64,000 nucleotides of DNA from an uncultured Alistipes sp. GTDB taxonomy: Bacteria > Bacteroidota > Bacteroidia > Bacteroidales > Rikenellaceae. The notes below the pieces were generated by a model that was not told where the DNA came from, did not search any database, and saw nothing but the letters and a program-made list of their open reading frames with translations. The DNA is taken from assembly GCA_900542505.1 (NCBI GenBank), contig UQNV01000002.1:43989-107988 (forward strand). Direction: 5' to 3'. Positions 1 to 9,586 of the stretch are shown piece after piece. Position 1 is the first letter of the stretch. Each line of letters begins with the position of its first letter. Made by a program: the position numbers and the translations under genes.

Positions 1-1248
1 GCGCGCCTGCACCGCTTCGACCACAATGATGGCATCGTCGACGACCGTACCAATGGCGAGCACCAGCGCGAAGAGGGTCAGCAGGTTGATGGAGAAACCG
101 GCGATGGCCAGGAAGGCGAAGGTACCGATGAGCGATACGAGAATCGAAACCGTAGGAATCAGCGTCGAGCGGATATCCTGCAGGAAGACGTAAACCACCA
201 GCACCACAAGGATGATGGCCTCGATGAGGGTCTTGATAACCTCGTTGATGGAGGCGAAGAGGAAGTCGTTCACACTATGCAGGTGAGCGATGGCAACGCC
301 CTTCGGCAGGTCGGCCTCGACCTCGTCGAGCAGCGCGTTGATTTGGTTGACGACCTCCGTTGCGTTCGAACCGGCCGTCTGGAAGACCATGGTGCTGACT
401 CCGGCATGACCGTTCATCTTACCGACGTATGCATAGGACTCACGTCCGAGCTCGATGTCGGCGACATCCTTCAGGCGGAGAATCGTACCGTCGTCCTGAG
501 CCAGGATGACGATGTTCTCGAACTCCTCGGGAAGCGTCAGACGGCCCGAATACTTCATCGTATACTGGAAGGCGTTCTTCGAGTTCTCACCCAGCGAACC
601 GGTCGAAGCCTCGAGGTTCTGCTCGGCCAGTACGGCAGTGATGTCCGAAGGCATGAGCCGGTACTGGGCCATCACGTCGGGCTTGAGCCAGATACGCATC
701 GAGTAGTCGGAACCCAGCGTGAAGGCCTCGCCGACGCCCGGGATACGGACGATACGCGGCTCGATATTGATTTTCGAGTAGTTGGCCAGGAAGCCCTCGT
801 CATACGAGTCGTCGGGGCTGTAGAGCGAGAAGATTTTCACCATCGAGGTCTGACGCTTCATGGTCGTCACACCAATCTGCGTTACCTCGGAGGGCAGCTG
901 GCCGGTAGCGGTCGAAACCTTGTTCTGCACGTTCACGGCCGCCATGTCGGGGTCGGTTCCCTGCTTGAAATAGATGTTGATGGAGGCGGAACCTGCGGCA
1001 GCGGCCGAGGTGATGTAGGTCATGTCCTCCACACCGTTGATGGCCTCCTCCAGAGGTACGGCCACCGATTTCTGAATCGTTTCGGCGCTGGCGCCCGGGT
1101 AGGATGCACGCACCATCACCGTCGGAGGCGCGATATCGGGATACTGCTCAACCGGCAGCGATGCAAGACCGATGATACCGGCGATGACAATGACGATGGA
1201 GATGACCGACGCCAGTACGGGTCGTTCTATGAACTGTTTGAGTGTCAT
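1..1248 (-). CDS. RND multidrug efflux transporter, AcrB/HAE1 family (partial)
   Basis: Inner-membrane proton-driven pump subunit of a tripartite efflux system. The 416 visible residues begin with MTLKQFIERPVLASVISIV, a typical HAE1 start followed by TM1, then the periplasmic porter domain. They end in TM4 at GTVVDDAIIVVEAVQ, whose Asp404-Asp405 pair corresponds to the proton-relay Asp407/408 of AcrB. The gene runs off the left edge, so about 60% of a usual ~1040-residue protein is missing from view; nothing suggests it is broken. It starts 13 bp after the stop of the adaptor gene, so the two are almost certainly co-transcribed. Substrate cannot be deduced. Family assignment is very secure. 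Confidence 0.95.
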   Translation of the reverse strand, partial: MTLKQFIERPVLASVISIVIVIAGIIGLASLPVEQYPDIAPPTVMVRASYPGASAETIQKSVAVPLEEAINGVEDMTYITSAAAAGSASINIYFKQGTDPDMAAVNVQNKVSTATGQLPSEVTQIGVTTMKRQTSMVKIFSLYSPDDSYDEGFLANYSKINIEPRIVRIPGVGEAFTLGSDYSMRIWLKPDVMAQYRLMPSDITAVLAEQNLEASTGSLGENSKNAFQYTMKYSGRLTLPEEFENIVILAQDDGTILRLKDVADIELGRESYAYVGKMNGHAGVSTMVFQTAGSNATEVVNQINALLDEVEADLPKGVAIAHLHSVNDFLFASINEVIKTLIEAIILVVLVVYVFLQDIRSTLIPTVSILVSLIGTFAFLAIAGFSINLLTLFALVLAIGTVVDDAIIVVEAVQAR

Positions 1249-1261
1249 GGGTTATTCCTCC

Positions 1262-2458
1262 TTATTCATTTTGGGTTTGAGCGGCGCTCTGCTCGGGCTG
1301 GGCAGCCGTCTCGTTGTTCTGGGCGGCCGTCTCGCTGCCGGTCTGTGCGGCTGCAGCCTGGCCCTTGGGGATGATGGGCGTACCCTCACGCATCAGACCT
1401 ACACCCTCGGTGACGATGACATCACCCGGAGTAAGACCGGCGGTAACGATGTACTCCCGACCGTCCGAAATCTTCTCTACCTCAATCATCGACGACGAAG
1501 CCTTGCCGTCCACGAGTTTGTAGACATAAATCTTGTCCTGCAGCTCGAAGGTAGCCGTCTGCGGAACGACGATGCAATCCTTGTAGATATTGGGCATGAT
1601 GATGTTGCCGGTGCTTCCGCTCAGCAGCAGACCTCCCTCGTTGGGGAATGCCGCACGCAGCTGAACGCTACCCGTCGACGTGTCGACCACGCCGCTGATG
1701 GCCTCCACGCGGCCGTGGATGCCGTAGACCGAACCGTCATCGAGCTTGAGCTGCACGTCGGGCATGTTCTTGAGCGTCTCGGCGATGGAACCGTAGCGAC
1801 GGGTCAGGTTAAGCAGCTGCTTCGAGGTCATCGAGAAGTAGACATACATCGTCGAGTTGTCCGACACGGTGGTCAGCGGCTGCGGAATCGAAGCGCTCAC
1901 CAGGGCGCCGACACGGTAGGGGATGGTACCGGCCACACCGTTCGACGGAGCCTTGACAACCGTATAGGAGAGGTTGTTGGCAGCATTGACAAGAGCAGCG
2001 TCGGCCTGGGCGAGCTGAGCCTTTGCCGTCAGCAGGTTGTTCTCGGCGGTCGAAAGGTCGTACTGCGACACGACCTTGCGGGCGAAGAGCTCCTTCTTGC
2101 TGTCATAGGTCAGCTGTGCGGTGGCAACGGCAGCCTTGGCAGCCTCGACGTTGGCCTCGGCCGTACGCAGGGCAGCCTTGTAGGGCACCTGGTCGATGAT
2201 GAACAGGGTCTGTCCCTTCGAGACGGTCTGACCTTCGTTGATGCAGACCTGCGAAATCGTACCCGAAACCTGGGGATAGATGGCAATGTCCTGACGACCC
2301 CGAATCGCGGCCGAGTAGTTGGTCGGAATCGTACGGTCGGTTGTGGAGATGGTCTGCACGGAATACTCCGCGGCTCGTTGTTGAGTCGGTGCCTGTCCGC
2401 ACGAAACGACTGCCATACAGCAAGCGACGAGCGCTGCCTGTACAAATGTTTGCTTCAT
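1262..2458 (-). CDS. RND efflux periplasmic adaptor subunit (MFP, AcrA/MexA-like lipoprotein)
   Basis: Periplasmic membrane-fusion protein that couples the RND pump to an outer-membrane channel. It has 398 residues. The N-terminus is a lipoprotein signal with lipobox VVSC (Cys about residue 20). The barrel-sandwich (lipoyl-like) half motif GTISQVCINEGQTVSKGQ is followed by a coiled-coil hairpin of about residues 100-160 and the second lipoyl half. The C-terminal tail is rich in Ala, Gln and Glu, probably disordered. It is first gene of the operon with the RND pump. No TolC-type gene is in view; it may lie beyond the left edge. Confidence 0.95.
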   Translation of the reverse strand: MKQTFVQAALVACCMAVVSCGQAPTQQRAAEYSVQTISTTDRTIPTNYSAAIRGRQDIAIYPQVSGTISQVCINEGQTVSKGQTLFIIDQVPYKAALRTAEANVEAAKAAVATAQLTYDSKKELFARKVVSQYDLSTAENNLLTAKAQLAQADAALVNAANNLSYTVVKAPSNGVAGTIPYRVGALVSASIPQPLTTVSDNSTMYVYFSMTSKQLLNLTRRYGSIAETLKNMPDVQLKLDDGSVYGIHGRVEAISGVVDTSTGSVQLRAAFPNEGGLLLSGSTGNIIMPNIYKDCIVVPQTATFELQDKIYVYKLVDGKASSSMIEVEKISDGREYIVTAGLTPGDVIVTEGVGLMREGTPIIPKGQAAAAQTGSETAAQNNETAAQPEQSAAQTQNE

Positions 2459-2497
2459 AGTTTCTTCTTATTTTATACTAAAAAACTTTTTCAGGTG

Positions 2498-2505
2498 CAA
2501 AAGTA
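2498..2505 (-). promoter_or_regulatory. Bacteroidetes -7 box of the RND efflux operon
   Basis: On the minus strand this reads TACTTTTG, matching the Bacteroidetes primary sigma -7 consensus TAnnTTTG, about 40 bp before the adaptor start. No convincing -33 TTTG was seen, so activation by the divergent AraC-type regulator is possible (inference). Confidence 0.5.
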
Positions 2506-2593
2506 CCGTATTTTCTTCCGGTTTATCCCTCTATATTGCGAACAGTATTGGTTCTTTTCGGAACATCCGGATTCGATTCTTTTATTTTATCGT

Positions 2594-2601
2594 TATTTTT
2601 G
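2594..2601 (+). promoter_or_regulatory. -7 box of the araC-type gene
   Basis: TATTTTTG matches TAnnTTTG, 20 bp upstream of the ATG. The 163-bp divergent region between adaptor and regulator therefore carries back-to-back promoters. Confidence 0.45.
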
Positions 2602-2621
2602 TTCGAAAAAAGCAAAGAACC

Positions 2622-3464
2622 ATGCCGTTAACAAATCCCATCGTCACCACCGAGTCCGAACAATTCGTGGTCGGTGATTCCGATTTGCGCTATTTCAGCG
2701 ATTACCCGACCCGTTGCGAGTGCGGCGCCATCATCCTTTGCCGCAGCGGCAGCGCCGAGGCGACGGTCAATCTGCGAAGAGGGCGGCTCGAGCCCAACGC
2801 CATCCTGCTGATGCTGCCGGGCAGCATCCTGATGCTCACGGACATATCGTCCGATTTCCGCGTCACCTACTGCGTCTATTCGCGCGACATCTTTGCCGAG
2901 GCAAGTTTCCGCATGGAGCCGGCCTTCTTCCGGTTTCTGAGCGAGAACCCCATCTGCTATCCGCGAGGCGACGAAGGCGGCGCCAAAATATGGTTCGACA
3001 TCGCCGCATACACCTATCGCGACCGCGAGAATATCTTCCGCAACACCATCATCAAGAACCGCGTGCAGAACATCCTGCTCGAAATCTACGACAAACTGCA
3101 GCGCTTCGCCGAACGAGACCGCCCCGCACCCGGAACGACAAGCCGGCAGACGGAGCTTTTCCACCGCTTCCTGGCCCTCGTGCACGACCACTGCTCCGAG
3201 CAGCGCGACGTGGCCTACTACGCCGACAAGCTCTGCATCTCGACACGCTACCTTTCAACCATCGTGCAGAACGTCTCGCACTCATCGGCCAAGGAACTGA
3301 TTGACAAATCGGTGATTCTCGAAATCAAGATGATGCTCCAGTCGACCGACCTTTCGGTGCAGGAGATTGCCTACCGGCTCCATTTCCCCGACCAGTCCTA
3401 CCTGGGGCGTTATTTCAAGAAGCACACGGGTGTCTCGCCGACCGGATATCGCCGCAAATCGTGA
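2622..3464 (+). CDS. AraC family transcriptional regulator
   Basis: DNA-binding regulator of 280 residues. The N-terminal ~170 residues form a cupin-like sensing domain with no recognisable ligand motif. The last ~100 residues carry the double helix-turn-helix of AraC proteins, including the characteristic end ...VQEIAYRLHFPDQSYLGRYFKKHTGVSPTGYRR. It is divergently transcribed from the RND efflux operon, separated by only 163 bp. This arrangement usually means control of the pump operon, but no operator was identified. The domain architecture is secure; the target is an inference. Confidence 0.9.
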   Translation: MPLTNPIVTTESEQFVVGDSDLRYFSDYPTRCECGAIILCRSGSAEATVNLRRGRLEPNAILLMLPGSILMLTDISSDFRVTYCVYSRDIFAEASFRMEPAFFRFLSENPICYPRGDEGGAKIWFDIAAYTYRDRENIFRNTIIKNRVQNILLEIYDKLQRFAERDRPAPGTTSRQTELFHRFLALVHDHCSEQRDVAYYADKLCISTRYLSTIVQNVSHSSAKELIDKSVILEIKMMLQSTDLSVQEIAYRLHFPDQSYLGRYFKKHTGVSPTGYRRKS

Positions 3465-3527
3465 CCCATGACATACTGCATGGCCCGACGATTGCGTTGA
3501 TAGGGATATCACCAATAAAAAACAGGT

Positions 3528-4535
3528 ATGAAAATCGTATTTTTCGGAACTCAGCCCTATGACCGCGAATCGTTCGACACGCTCAATAGTAACGGTACAT
3601 ACGGCTTCGATATTGTCTACCACCACAGCCATTTGACACCCGACAACGCAATTCTGGCACGCGGCGCTGACGGCGTATGCATCTTCGTGAACGACACGGC
3701 CGACCGCGAGACCATCGGCCGGCTTGCCGCGATGGGGGTGAAGCTCATCGCGCTGCGCTGCGCGGGCTTCAACAACGTCGACCTCATGGCGGCAGCCGAG
3801 TGCGGCATCGGCGTGGTCCGCGTACCGGCCTATTCGCCCCACGCCGTGGCCGAGCACGCCGTAGCGCTGCTGCTGGCACTCGACCGCAAGGTGCACCGCG
3901 CCTACTGGCGCACGCGCGACGGCAACTTTTCGCTGCACGGGCTCTTGGGCTTCGACCTCTACGGCAAGACGGCCGGCATCGTCGGCACGGGCCGAATCGC
4001 ACGGGCGCTGATTGGCATTCTGAAGGGTTTCGGCATGGAGGTGCTCGCCTACGACATCCACCCCGACGAACACTACGCCCGCGAGGCGGGCATCGCCTAC
4101 GTCGGGCTCGACGAACTCTACCGCCGTGCCGATGTCATTTCGCTCCACTGCCCGCTTACCGAACAGACGCGCTACATGATAAACAGCGACACGATAGCCC
4201 TCATGAAACCGGGCGTCGTGCTGCTCAACACGGGCCGCGGGCAGCTGATTCATACCGAGGCGCTCATCGAGGGTTTGAAGCAGCGGCGCATCGGGGCGGC
4301 CGGCCTCGACGTATACGAGGAGGAGGCCGGCTACTTCTACGAAGACACCTCGGACCGCATCATGGGCGACGACGTGCTGGCCCGCCTGCTCTCGTTCAAC
4401 AACGTGCTGGTGACCTCGCACCAAGGCTTCTTCACACGCGAAGCGCTTGAAAACATCGCCCGCACGACGCTTGACAACATCCGCGCCTTTGCCGCCGGAG
4501 GGCCGCTGATCAACGAGGTGCGCTTCGGAGCATAA
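3528..4535 (+). CDS. ldhA: D-lactate dehydrogenase (2-hydroxyacid dehydrogenase family)
   Basis: NAD-dependent reduction of pyruvate to D-lactate in fermentative redox balancing, cytoplasmic. The 335-residue protein has the Rossmann dinucleotide motif GTGRIA at 153-158, the substrate Arg in LLNTGRGQ, the Glu of the family (DVYEEEAGYF region) and the catalytic His in TSHQGFFT near residue 297. The insertion EEEAGYFYEDTSDRI is typical of the fermentative LdhA subgroup rather than of phosphoglycerate dehydrogenases. It lies 63 bp after the araC gene on the same strand; whether it shares that transcript is unclear. Confidence 0.92.
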   Translation: MKIVFFGTQPYDRESFDTLNSNGTYGFDIVYHHSHLTPDNAILARGADGVCIFVNDTADRETIGRLAAMGVKLIALRCAGFNNVDLMAAAECGIGVVRVPAYSPHAVAEHAVALLLALDRKVHRAYWRTRDGNFSLHGLLGFDLYGKTAGIVGTGRIARALIGILKGFGMEVLAYDIHPDEHYAREAGIAYVGLDELYRRADVISLHCPLTEQTRYMINSDTIALMKPGVVLLNTGRGQLIHTEALIEGLKQRRIGAAGLDVYEEEAGYFYEDTSDRIMGDDVLARLLSFNNVLVTSHQGFFTREALENIARTTLDNIRAFAAGGPLINEVRFGA

Positions 4536-4654
4536 CATCCGCCGCCACATCCGGGCGCAGGGATGCTCCGGCCGGCTATCCGACACATCCGGACCTACGG
4601 GCAAGGGGAGGCCCGACCAACACTATCCGGCCCCTCCGCAGCCTAAAACGAACG

Positions 4655-4684
4655 GCCGGGCGGCACCAAGCCGTCCGGCTGTTT
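4655..4684 (+). terminator. Rho-independent terminator candidate after ldhA
   Basis: GC-rich hairpin: GCCGGGCGGC (4655-4664), loop ACCAA, GCCGTCCGGC (4670-4679), followed by TGTTT. The U tract is weak. Confidence 0.5.
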
Positions 4685-4752
4685 CCGTATCGAACCGTAA
4701 TCCGGGTATGCGGAACACGGAAAAGGGTAGCCGCACGCCCGGGGAAAAGCAC

Positions 4753-4760
4753 TACCTTTG
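4753..4760 (+). promoter_or_regulatory. -7 box of the flavodoxin-like reductase gene
   Basis: TACCTTTG matches TAnnTTTG, 34 bp before the chosen ATG at 4795. It supports that start over the in-frame codon at 4708, which lies upstream of the promoter. Confidence 0.55.
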
Positions 4761-4794
4761 TGACACAGAAACACGAAAACAACAGATTGTCACC

Positions 4795-5331
4795 ATGAAA
4801 AAGGTTCTGATTCTCTCGTCAAGCCCCCGCCGGGGCGGCAACTCCGACACGCTGTGCGACCGCTTCATGGCGGGCGCCGTCGAGGCCGGTCACTCGGTGG
4901 AAAAGATTTTCCTCGCCGACCGCAATATCAACCCCTGTACGGGGTGCAGCGTCTGCAGCATGTACGGAAAGCCCTGTCCGCAGCAGGATGATGCGGCCGA
5001 GCTCGTTGCGAAGATGATTGAGGCGGATGTCATCGTACTGGGAACGCCGGTCTACTTCTACACGATGTGCGGCCAGATGAAGACCTTCATCGACCGATGC
5101 TGCGTCCGCTACCTCGAAATCCGCAACAAGGAGTTCTACATCATCCTTGCGGCAGCCGAGGACGACGTGAAGCTGATGGAACGGACCGTCGACACGTTCC
5201 AGGGATTTTTCGACTGCCTCGAAGGCGCAACACTCAAGGGTGTCGTCTATGGCGCCGGCGCCTGGAAGCGGGGCGAAATCGAAGGCAAGCCGGCGATGAC
5301 GGAGGCCTGGGAGATGGGGCGGGGCTGCTGA
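4795..5331 (+). CDS. NADPH-dependent FMN reductase / flavodoxin-fold oxidoreductase
   Basis: Flavodoxin-fold protein of 178 residues that probably binds FMN and reduces small substrates (quinones, metals or an iron-sulfur partner) with NAD(P)H. It begins MKKVLILSSSPRRGGNSDTLCD; the SSPRRGGNSDTL segment is the phosphate-binding loop of the iron-sulfur flavoprotein-like FMN reductases. A CTGCSVCSMYGKPCPQQDD segment contains the Cys cluster often seen in that subgroup, where it may bind a cluster or form disulfides. The start at 4795 was chosen because the family motif begins there. Physiological substrate unknown. Confidence 0.85.
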   Translation: MKKVLILSSSPRRGGNSDTLCDRFMAGAVEAGHSVEKIFLADRNINPCTGCSVCSMYGKPCPQQDDAAELVAKMIEADVIVLGTPVYFYTMCGQMKTFIDRCCVRYLEIRNKEFYIILAAAEDDVKLMERTVDTFQGFFDCLEGATLKGVVYGAGAWKRGEIEGKPAMTEAWEMGRGC

Positions 5332-5376
5332 GCGCAGCATCGCTTCCGCGCCCAACGGACGCACCTGCATCGAAAC

Positions 5377-5411
5377 GCCGCACGGATTCAATACTCTGTG
5401 CGGCATTTCCG
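5377..5411 (+). terminator. Weak hairpin terminator candidate
   Basis: GCCGCAC (5377-5383) pairs with GTGCGGC (5398-5404), loop of 14 nt, followed by ATTTCC. It lies 45 bp beyond the flavoprotein stop. Long loop and poor U tract make it doubtful. Confidence 0.35.
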
Positions 5412-5526
5412 TCTCTTGAGACAGGGCAGTTCCTACGCCCATGGCCGCGACCGGCAACTACCGCGCCGATGAAACGGACAGGAGACGGTCCGATTCGCCC
5501 GACAAAAGGCGTCTATCACAGACATA

Positions 5527-5557
5527 AAAAATCTGCACCTGAACAGGTGCAGATTTT
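5527..5557 (-). terminator. Terminator of tRNA-Gly
   Basis: Near-perfect hairpin: AAATCTGCACCTG (5529-5541), two-base loop AA, CAGGTGCAGATTT (5544-5556). Read on the minus strand it is followed by a T run (the AAAAA at 5526-5530), 25 bp past the tRNA 3' end. The symmetry could also let it stop plus-strand transcripts. Confidence 0.75.
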
Positions 5558-5580
5558 CAGAAAGAAAAACTAAAATCTCG

Positions 5581-5653
5581 AGCGGAAAGCGGGATTCGAA
5601 CCCGTGACCCTCAGCTTGGGAAGCTGATGCTCTACCGACTGAGCTATTTCCGC
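5581..5653 (-). tRNA. tRNA-Gly (anticodon CCC)
   Basis: On the minus strand a 73-nt cloverleaf is readable: acceptor GCGGAAA/TTTCCGC, D arm GCTC..GAGC, anticodon stem TCAGC/GCTGA with loop TTCCCAA (anticodon CCC, codon GGG), and T loop TTCGAAT. The discriminator base is U, as expected for bacterial tRNA-Gly. CCA is not encoded. The first T-stem pair appears to be an A-C mismatch. Confidence 0.93.
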
Positions 5654-5714
5654 ATTCGGAGTACAAAGATACTCCGATTTTCCGAAATTTCAAGCGTTCC
5701 GCGATGGATTTTTG

Positions 5715-7622
5715 TCATCCCAGAACTTTTTGCAGCGAAGCGAGGTTACGCTCGTTCTGCAATTTGCGGCCTTCGGCCGTATAGAGGTAGTCGATTCGGT
5801 CGCGGAAGTGTTCTTCGACCTTGCCGCGCACAATCTTCATCGTACTGTTGACCAAACCGTTGCGCTCCGTAAAGGGCTCGTCGACAATGGCCAGGCCGGC
5901 CGGAAGCCACCGCTCGGGGAATTCGCCGGCAAAAATCCCGCCAGCACGGTAGCGGTCGATTTCGCCGCCCAGAATCGCAGCCGCAACGGAAGCACGTTCT
6001 GCCGGAGCCGTACCGCGCGCATCGAGTTCGCGGAGCAGCGCCTCGCGGTTGGGCACGACGATGGCGCCCGTAAAGGGGCTCTGGTTGTTGTAAATCAGAA
6101 TCTGGTCGATGAAGGGCGACTTGTCGACGATGGACTCCTCCATCCCTTCGGGGCTGTACTTCTCGCCGTCGGAGGCGATGAGCAGGCTCTTGAAGCGGCC
6201 CAGCACGTAGAGGAATTCATCCTCCGAGACATATCCCATGTCGCCCGTGTGGAGCCATCCGTCGCGCACGGTCTCGGCCGTCGCCTCGGGATTCTTCCAG
6301 TAGCCGGCCATGACGTTCTCGCCGCGGATGACGATTTCGCCCTTCTTGCCGCGCGGAAGTTCGCATCCCTGCTCGTCGACGATTTTCAGGTCGAGCGGAA
6401 TGAGAATCTTGCCCGACGAGCCAAAGCGGTGCCAGTGATACTTGGGCGAGTTGGTTGAGATGACGGGCGTCGCCTCCGAAAGGCCGTATCCCTGGAACAT
6501 CGGGATGCCGATGGCGTAGAAGAAACGCTGCAACTCGGCATCGAGCAGCGCACCGCCGCCGACAAAGAACTTCAGGCTGCCGCCGAAGGCCTCGCGGACC
6601 TTGCGGAAGAGCACCAGGTCGAAGAGCTTGACCGCGGGCCAGAGCACGAAACGCCACCCCTTGCCGCGGCTGTAGCCGTCCTGATTGTAGCAGTAGGCCG
6701 TCCGAAGCGCCAGCTCGAAGAGCCGCTCCGTGGCGGGACCCTTGGCGCGGATGGAACTCTCGATGTTCTTGCGGAAATTCTTGGCCAGCGCCGGCACCGA
6801 AAGCAGGAAGTGGGGGCGTACTTCGCGGATGTTGAGCGGGATATTCTTGAGCGTCTCCATCGGCGTGGCACCCACCTGCACCGTAGCGACCGTCGCTCCG
6901 CAGGCAATCATGATGTAGAATCCCACGACATGGGCGAAACAGTGGTCCAGCGGCAGGATGATGAGCGTACGGTACGACGACGGGATGTCGATGCGCGAGA
7001 GCGACTGCTCGACGTTGGCCGTATAGTTGCGGTGCGTCAGCACGACACCCTTGGGGTCGGCCGTAGTGCCCGACGTATAGGTGATGGTCGCGTAGTCGTC
7101 GTTGCGGATGGCGCGGCCTATGGCGAGGAACTCGTCGCGGTGGTCGTTCAGATAGGCGCGGCCGAGGCGCTTGAGCGTTCCCAACGCCATCTCGCCCGCC
7201 TCGAGCGGAATATGGCCGAAGACGATGATGTGCTGCAGTTCGGGCAGCTGGCCGACGATGCGGCGGATTTTCGGCAGCTGGTACTTCGAGACGAAGATGG
7301 CCTTTACCTCGGCATGGCGGAGGCGGAACAACAGGTCGTTCGACTCCTCGAGCTTGACCGACAGCGGCACGCTCACGCCGCCGGCATAGAAGAGGCCCAG
7401 TTCCGAGATAATCCAGGCGTTGCACCCTTCCGAGAGGATGGCGACCTTCTCCTTGGGCCGGATACCGATGGCGGCCAGGCCGGCACCCACCTCGAGCGCC
7501 TGCTCGCGGGTTTCGGCATAGGTCGTCGGTTCGAACTTGTGGTGACGCTTCTCGAGCAGGAAGGTCTTCTGTCCATACCGGGCGACCGACGACTCGAAGA
7601 GGTCAATGATGGTTTTCTTCAT
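5715..7622 (-). CDS. Long-chain acyl-CoA synthetase (AMP-forming, FadD-like)
   Basis: Activates fatty acids to acyl-CoA via an acyl-adenylate, at the inner face of the membrane. The 635 residues carry the AMP-binding P-loop signature YTSGTTADPKG near residue 195, the motif GYGLSEATP, and the adenylate-binding region WLHTGDMGYVSEDEFLYVLGRFKSLLIASDGEKYSPE. Length is normal for the long-chain class. It begins 3 bp after the lepA stop, so the two genes form one transcript; this pairing has no obvious functional meaning. Chain-length preference cannot be read from sequence. Confidence 0.92.
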   Translation of the reverse strand: MKKTIIDLFESSVARYGQKTFLLEKRHHKFEPTTYAETREQALEVGAGLAAIGIRPKEKVAILSEGCNAWIISELGLFYAGGVSVPLSVKLEESNDLLFRLRHAEVKAIFVSKYQLPKIRRIVGQLPELQHIIVFGHIPLEAGEMALGTLKRLGRAYLNDHRDEFLAIGRAIRNDDYATITYTSGTTADPKGVVLTHRNYTANVEQSLSRIDIPSSYRTLIILPLDHCFAHVVGFYIMIACGATVATVQVGATPMETLKNIPLNIREVRPHFLLSVPALAKNFRKNIESSIRAKGPATERLFELALRTAYCYNQDGYSRGKGWRFVLWPAVKLFDLVLFRKVREAFGGSLKFFVGGGALLDAELQRFFYAIGIPMFQGYGLSEATPVISTNSPKYHWHRFGSSGKILIPLDLKIVDEQGCELPRGKKGEIVIRGENVMAGYWKNPEATAETVRDGWLHTGDMGYVSEDEFLYVLGRFKSLLIASDGEKYSPEGMEESIVDKSPFIDQILIYNNQSPFTGAIVVPNREALLRELDARGTAPAERASVAAAILGGEIDRYRAGGIFAGEFPERWLPAGLAIVDEPFTERNGLVNSTMKIVRGKVEEHFRDRIDYLYTAEGRKLQNERNLASLQKVLG

Positions 7623-7625
7623 GGG

Positions 7626-9416
7626 TTAATCCATTTTGAGGACGGCGAGGAAGGCCGACTGGGGAACCTCGACGTTGCCGATTTGACGCATGCGTTTCTT
7701 GCCTCGCTTCTGCTTCTCCAGCAGCTTGCGCTTACGCGTGATATCGCCGCCGTAGCACTTGGCCGTCACATCCTTGCGCACGGCCTTCACCGTCTCGCGG
7801 GCGATGATTTTGGCGCCGATGGCCGCCTGGATGGCGATGTCGAACTGCTGACGCGGGATGAGCTCCTTGAGCTTCTCGCACATCTTGCGGCCGAAGTCAT
7901 AGGCATGGTCGGCATAGATGAGCGACGAGAGGGCATCGACCGGCTCGCCGTTGAGCAGGATGTCCAGCTTGGCGAGTTTCGACAGCTGGTAGCCCGTACG
8001 GTGGTAGTCGAACGAGGCGTAACCCTTCGAGATGCTCTTGAGCTTGTCGTAGAAATCGAAGACAATCTCCGAAAGCGGCATGTCGAAATTGATTTCCACA
8101 CGGTCCTGCGTAATGAAGGTCTGGTTCTTCATCACGCCGCGCTTGTCGATGCAGAGCTTGATGACGTTGCCCAGGAAGTCCGCCTTGGTGATAATCTGGG
8201 CCAAGATATAGGGCTCCTCGATTTTGGCTATTTTCGTGATTTCGGGCAGTCCCGAGGGGTTGTGCACCTCGAGCGTATCGCCCTGCGTGGTGGTAATGCG
8301 GTAGGAGACGTTCGGCACGGTGGTGATGACATCCATGTCGAATTCGCGGTAGAGCCGCTCCTGGATAATCTCCATGTGGAGCAGCCCGAGGAATCCGCAG
8401 CGGAATCCGAAGCCGAGCGCCAGCGAGCTCTCGGGCTCGAACGTGAGCGAAGCGTCGTTGAGCTGCAGCTTCTCGAGCGAGGCGCGCAGGTCCTCGTACT
8501 GGTCGGCCTCGACGGGATAGACACCGGCGAAGACCATCGGCTTGACATCCTCGAATCCGGCGATGGCCTCGCGGGCGGGATTGTTCACCGAGGTAATCGT
8601 ATCGCCGACCTTCACATCGGCCGAAGTCTTGATGCCCGAGCAGATGTAACCCACATCGCCGGCGCGGACCTCGTTGCGGGGCTGCATCTTGAGTTTCAGC
8701 ACGCCCACCTCGTCGGCATCGTATTCGCTGCCCGTATTGAAGAACTTGACGTGGTCGCCCTTGCGCAGCGTACCGTTGAAGATGCGGTAGTAGGCGATGA
8801 TGCCGCGGAAGGGGTTGAACACCGAGTCGAAAATCAGCGCCTGCAGCGGGGCGTTCTCGTCGCCCTTCGGCGCAGGTATGCGGTGGACGATGGCCTCGAG
8901 CACCTCCTCGATTCCCACGCCCGTCTTGCCCGACGCCAGGAGAATATCCTCATCCTTGCATCCCAGCAGGTCGATGACCTGGTCCTTCACCTCGTCAATC
9001 ATGGCCGAATCCATGTCGATTTTGTTCAGCACGGGGATGATTTCGAGGTCGTGGCCCACGGCCAGGTAGAGGTTCGAAATGGTCTGCGCCTGAATGCCCT
9101 GCGTGGCATCGACAACCAGCAGCGCACCTTCGCACGAGGCAATCGCGCGCGAAACCTCGTAGGAGAAGTCGACGTGTCCCGGCGTATCGATGAGGTTGAG
9201 CGTATAGAGTTCTCCGTCGGAGGCACGGTACTCCATCTGGATGGCGTGGCTCTTGATGGTGATGCCCTTCTCGCGCTCGAGCTCCATGTCGTCGAGCACC
9301 TGAGCCTGCATCTCGCGCTGGTTGAGCGTGTTGGTCTTTTCGAGCAGGCGGTCGGCAAGCGTACTCTTGCCGTGGTCGATGTGGGCTATGATGCAGAAAT
9401 TGCGGATGTTTTTCAT
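7626..9416 (-). CDS. lepA: Elongation factor 4 (LepA)
   Basis: Ribosome-associated GTPase that acts on stalled or misassembled translation complexes. It has 596 residues, the usual length. The G domain shows [11 protein letters not shown] (G1, residues 9-19), the DTPGHVDF G3 motif and NKIDMD (G4). The C-terminal LepA-specific domain ends [30 protein letters not shown]. The start at 9416 ([18 protein letters not shown]) matches the family; an in-frame codon eight residues upstream is unlikely. Confidence 0.97.
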   Translation of the reverse strand: MKNIRNFCIIAHIDHGKSTLADRLLEKTNTLNQREMQAQVLDDMELEREKGITIKSHAIQMEYRASDGELYTLNLIDTPGHVDFSYEVSRAIASCEGALLVVDATQGIQAQTISNLYLAVGHDLEIIPVLNKIDMDSAMIDEVKDQVIDLLGCKDEDILLASGKTGVGIEEVLEAIVHRIPAPKGDENAPLQALIFDSVFNPFRGIIAYYRIFNGTLRKGDHVKFFNTGSEYDADEVGVLKLKMQPRNEVRAGDVGYICSGIKTSADVKVGDTITSVNNPAREAIAGFEDVKPMVFAGVYPVEADQYEDLRASLEKLQLNDASLTFEPESSLALGFGFRCGFLGLLHMEIIQERLYREFDMDVITTVPNVSYRITTTQGDTLEVHNPSGLPEITKIAKIEEPYILAQIITKADFLGNVIKLCIDKRGVMKNQTFITQDRVEINFDMPLSEIVFDFYDKLKSISKGYASFDYHRTGYQLSKLAKLDILLNGEPVDALSSLIYADHAYDFGRKMCEKLKELIPRQQFDIAIQAAIGAKIIARETVKAVRKDVTAKCYGGDITRKRKLLEKQKRGKKRMRQIGNVEVPQSAFLAVLKMD

Positions 9417-9437
9417 GTCGTGGCGGAAAAATTCATG

Positions 9438-9445
9438 CAAATATA
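9438..9445 (-). promoter_or_regulatory. -7 box of the lepA operon
   Basis: TATATTTG on the minus strand, 22 bp before the lepA ATG, matches the Bacteroidetes -7 consensus. Confidence 0.5.
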
Positions 9446-9535
9446 CGAATTTTTCGCAAACCGAAGGGCCTCATCGGGCACCGCAGCACGATTTTCGGCC
9501 GGGAATCCGCCCGCCGCACGCCCCTCAAAACAGGA

Positions 9536-9564
9536 TGCGGGAGAAGGGGTGCCCCTCTCCCGCA
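9536..9564 (-). terminator. Terminator of the MFS transporter gene
   Basis: Stem TGCGGGAGA(A)GGGG (9536-9549) pairs with CCCCTCTCCCGCA (9552-9564), with a single bulged A and a tiny loop. It lies 23 bp past the transporter stop. The minus-strand tail TCCTGTTTTGAG is only modestly U-rich. Confidence 0.6.
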
Positions 9565-9586
9565 CAGCATTGCGCCGAGGCCTGCA

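Noticed and set aside
277..1374. Long plus-strand open frame over the RND and adaptor genes
   Set aside because: It is antisense to clear HAE1 and MFP sequences and has His/Arg/Asp-rich composition typical of frame shadows in GC-rich DNA.
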